Of a stretch of 64,000 bases of DNA, positions 62,475 to 64,000 are shown one piece after another. Position 1 is the first letter of the stretch; every line of letters begins with the position of its first letter. Under the pieces are notes generated by a model. The model was not told the origin of the DNA. It was given only the letters and a program-made list of their open reading frames with translations, and made no database searches. Both the position numbers and the translations under genes were made by a program. The stretch is from Panagrolaimus kolymaensis. Lineage: Eukaryota; Nematoda; Chromadorea; Rhabditida; Panagrolaimidae. The stretch covers positions 2,480,001-2,544,000 of the forward strand of contig JAJQJQ010000012.1 in NCBI GenBank assembly GCA_028622995.1, given 5' to 3'.

Positions 62475-62965
62475 TCATCGAGCAGCAGCTTTGGGTTGAC
62501 TATGGTAAACAGATTTCAACATTGTGCTGAAAATTATTTCATTGTTACTTCAAGTAAAAAAATAATACAAAAAAATGATTACCTAATTTCTTGATCATTA
62601 CGAGTATTATCATATGGTGCCATTGAACGCATTTGTGCCATAATATCATCACAAAATTTCCGATTAGATAATCTTTTAGTTGCAATACGAAGCTTTTCTT
62701 CCAATGACCACATAATTCGATAAATATTACCATAAAGATAAAAGAACATTAACCAAAGTGTAACACAAGATCCCAATGAAAGTAAAGTTGAAATTGTAAA
62801 AGTAATAATGAGGATTGTAATAATCACCGGTGGTGTATCTTCATTTGTTGGCATTTTGCTGTCCCAATATACTTCATTTTCATCAGCCTTTGTTTGAGAA
62901 GGAAACAGTAGAGTTATAAATATGATCATCATTGCATAAAGAACCAACCATAGTTTACGAAACAT
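62475..62965 (-). CDS. Small membrane protein with signal peptide, unrecognised
   Basis: Two exons, 62965-62583 and 62526-62475, encode 144 residues. The N-terminus is a signal peptide (about 1-27, MFRKLWLVLYAMMIIFITLL, cut after SQTKA), followed by an acidic ectodomain stretch, a long hydrophobic region that could be one or two helices (from PPVIITILIITF to LWLMFFYLYG), and a basic cytosolic tail with KLRIATKRLSNRKF. An in-frame ATG at 63025 would add 20 residues, but the signal peptide reads best from 62965. I do not recognise the family. It diverges from the DEAD-box gene. Confidence 0.65.
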
Positions 62966-63559
62966 TTTCACTTCTTCACTTTGATTGATCACCAACGAAA
63001 TGCATGGAATGTGGAAAAGTAACATTTAATAATCTTTTTCATTTTCAAATAAAATTTGCATAAACTTGACGAAATTCAAATCTAAAGCAGAAAAGTTTAT
63101 AGCATTTTCGAAGAACCAAATACTGTGTTGTAAAAATTACTTTGTAAAAAAAACAAGTATCAATTTAAAAAAAGAATTTAAAATCAATAATTCACGTTGA
63201 AGTAAATAATAGTATCCTTTTTAAATGTCAAAAAATTATATGCTATTAAAAAAACAGATGGAAAATTAGTGAATTTCGACTTATAAAAAACTTTGAAGGC
63301 CCTAAAAAAATTTCAAAAAACGATTTAATTCTTCAAACGATTGTGAAAAAGGGAGCGCAAAAAGAGACACGGTATAAGCAACATCAAGTTTTTAGTTTAC
63401 ATATTTTTCTTTCAATCATTTTTTCGGCAAACTTGCTTATTTTTCTTGTTGAGTTATCTATCTCATTTCTCGTTACAGTTTTATCTCTTGTTTTGCTTTT
63501 ATTGGTGTTCCTTTTTGCGTTTTTCATTCATATTCGTGTTTTAGAAAATTACGACGAAG
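62966..63559. other. Divergent intergenic region
   Basis: About 0.6 kb between the small membrane protein and the DEAD-box gene. A hydrophobic plus-strand open frame around 63343-63576 overlaps the helicase start in another frame and looks like chance. Confidence 0.55.
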
Positions 63560-64000
63560 ATGAAGTTTTCTTCTGACTTTTACTCTTATGATTTGCAAGC
63601 TTTTGAATTTATTGGTGCGAAATCCTTCGACCAACTCTTGATGGATCCAAAGCTCTGTAAGAAAATGAAGGAAAAAGGATATTGGTATCTAAATCCAGTT
63701 CAAGCGATCTCTCTTCCAATTGGCATTCGAGGAGATGGTATGTTTTTCTTTACATAAACTGTCAATAATGAAAGTTTTTTTAGATTTGTTGGTTCAAGCT
63801 AAAGCTGGCAGCGGCAAAAGATTGGTCTTTTCGACTCTTATTGCACAAAGTACTATTGGAAAATCGACCAACCAGTGTCTTGCTGTCGTTCTTACTCCTG
63901 TTTCTGAAGTTGCACACCGAATCAAAGACACTATTGATGCAATCGTCACTACGGAAGCTTCTATTGGGTAATATTTTCTCATCCATTTTTATTTAAGCAT
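63560..64000 (+). CDS. DEAD-box helicase, Gemin3/DDX20-like, N-terminal part (runs off window)
   Basis: Two exons are visible, 63560-63737 and 63784-63967, followed by a GT donor into an intron that leaves the window. The 120 or so residues match the start of the DDX20 (Gemin3, MEL-46) branch: FIGAKSFDQLL, a Q-motif region ending NPVQAISLP, then DLLVQAKAGSGKRLVFSTLI as motif I and VLTPVSEVAHRI as motif Ia. Family members unwind RNA and, as Gemin3, belong to the SMN complex that assembles snRNPs. Motif I ends GKR, where active helicases have GKT, and motif Ia is TPVSE instead of PTRE. Either the ATPase is impaired or it is a divergent paralogue. Catalytic motifs II-VI are outside the window, so activity cannot be judged. 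Confidence 0.72.

Noticed and set aside
63343..63576. Hydrophobic 77-codon frame before the DEAD-box gene
   Set aside because: Leu/Phe-rich by base composition, overlaps the helicase start in another frame, and begins at a non-ATG codon.

Overview
The window reads as nuclear DNA of a nematode. The genome is AT-rich and full of long A and T runs. Genes are split by short introns, mostly about 45-60 nt, with TTTTAG or TTTCAG acceptors. Several families are typical of nematodes: ET modules, small Cys-rich secreted proteins, an SLC46-type transporter and Dispatched-like proteins. I cannot name the species; a clade IV nematode is plausible but unproven. All gene models were assembled by eye, and the open frame was required to stay in phase across every splice junction. 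No RNA evidence or database search was used.

Layout. 1-3.9 kb: no recognisable gene. 3.9-11.6 kb: mitochondrial ribosomal protein L51 (minus) diverges from an SLC46-like transporter (plus), which converges on a PP1-type phosphatase (minus). 11.6-24.8 kb: a 13 kb gene-poor stretch. 24.8-30.0 kb (plus): a small secreted protein, a Dispatched-like sterol-sensing-domain protein and a small membrane protein. 30.2-39.6 kb: three related Cys-rich secreted genes around an alpha-tubulin gene. One of the three is a pseudogene broken by a GC-rich hAT-like miniature transposon, a frameshift and a nonsense codon. 40.0-40.2 kb: a palindromic TTAA-flanked element. 40.5-44.7 kb: two tandem RNF216-like RBR ubiquitin ligase genes. 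44.8-45.6 kb: PRKRIP1 homologue (minus). 46.0-46.5 kb: a decayed HSP90 C-terminal fragment. 46.6-53.5 kb (minus): a 1,861-residue, probably GPI-anchored protein built from about 20 ET-like modules, with a second TTAA palindromic element in its first intron. 54.0-64.0 kb: a small mitochondrial membrane protein, polyubiquitin with four repeats, a GNAT acetyltransferase, a chromodomain SUV39-type H3K9 methyltransferase, a small membrane protein, and the start of a Gemin3/DDX20-like DEAD-box gene that runs off the window.

Most single-copy genes here are housekeeping (tubulin, ubiquitin, mitochondrial ribosome, spliceosome, chromatin). The ubiquitin theme recurs in polyubiquitin and the two RBR ligases, but I see no sign that these work as one unit. 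The fast-evolving part is the extracellular set: the ET-module protein and the Cys-rich secreted family. There, tandem duplication, internal segment duplication, transposon insertion and pseudogene formation can all be read directly from the sequence.
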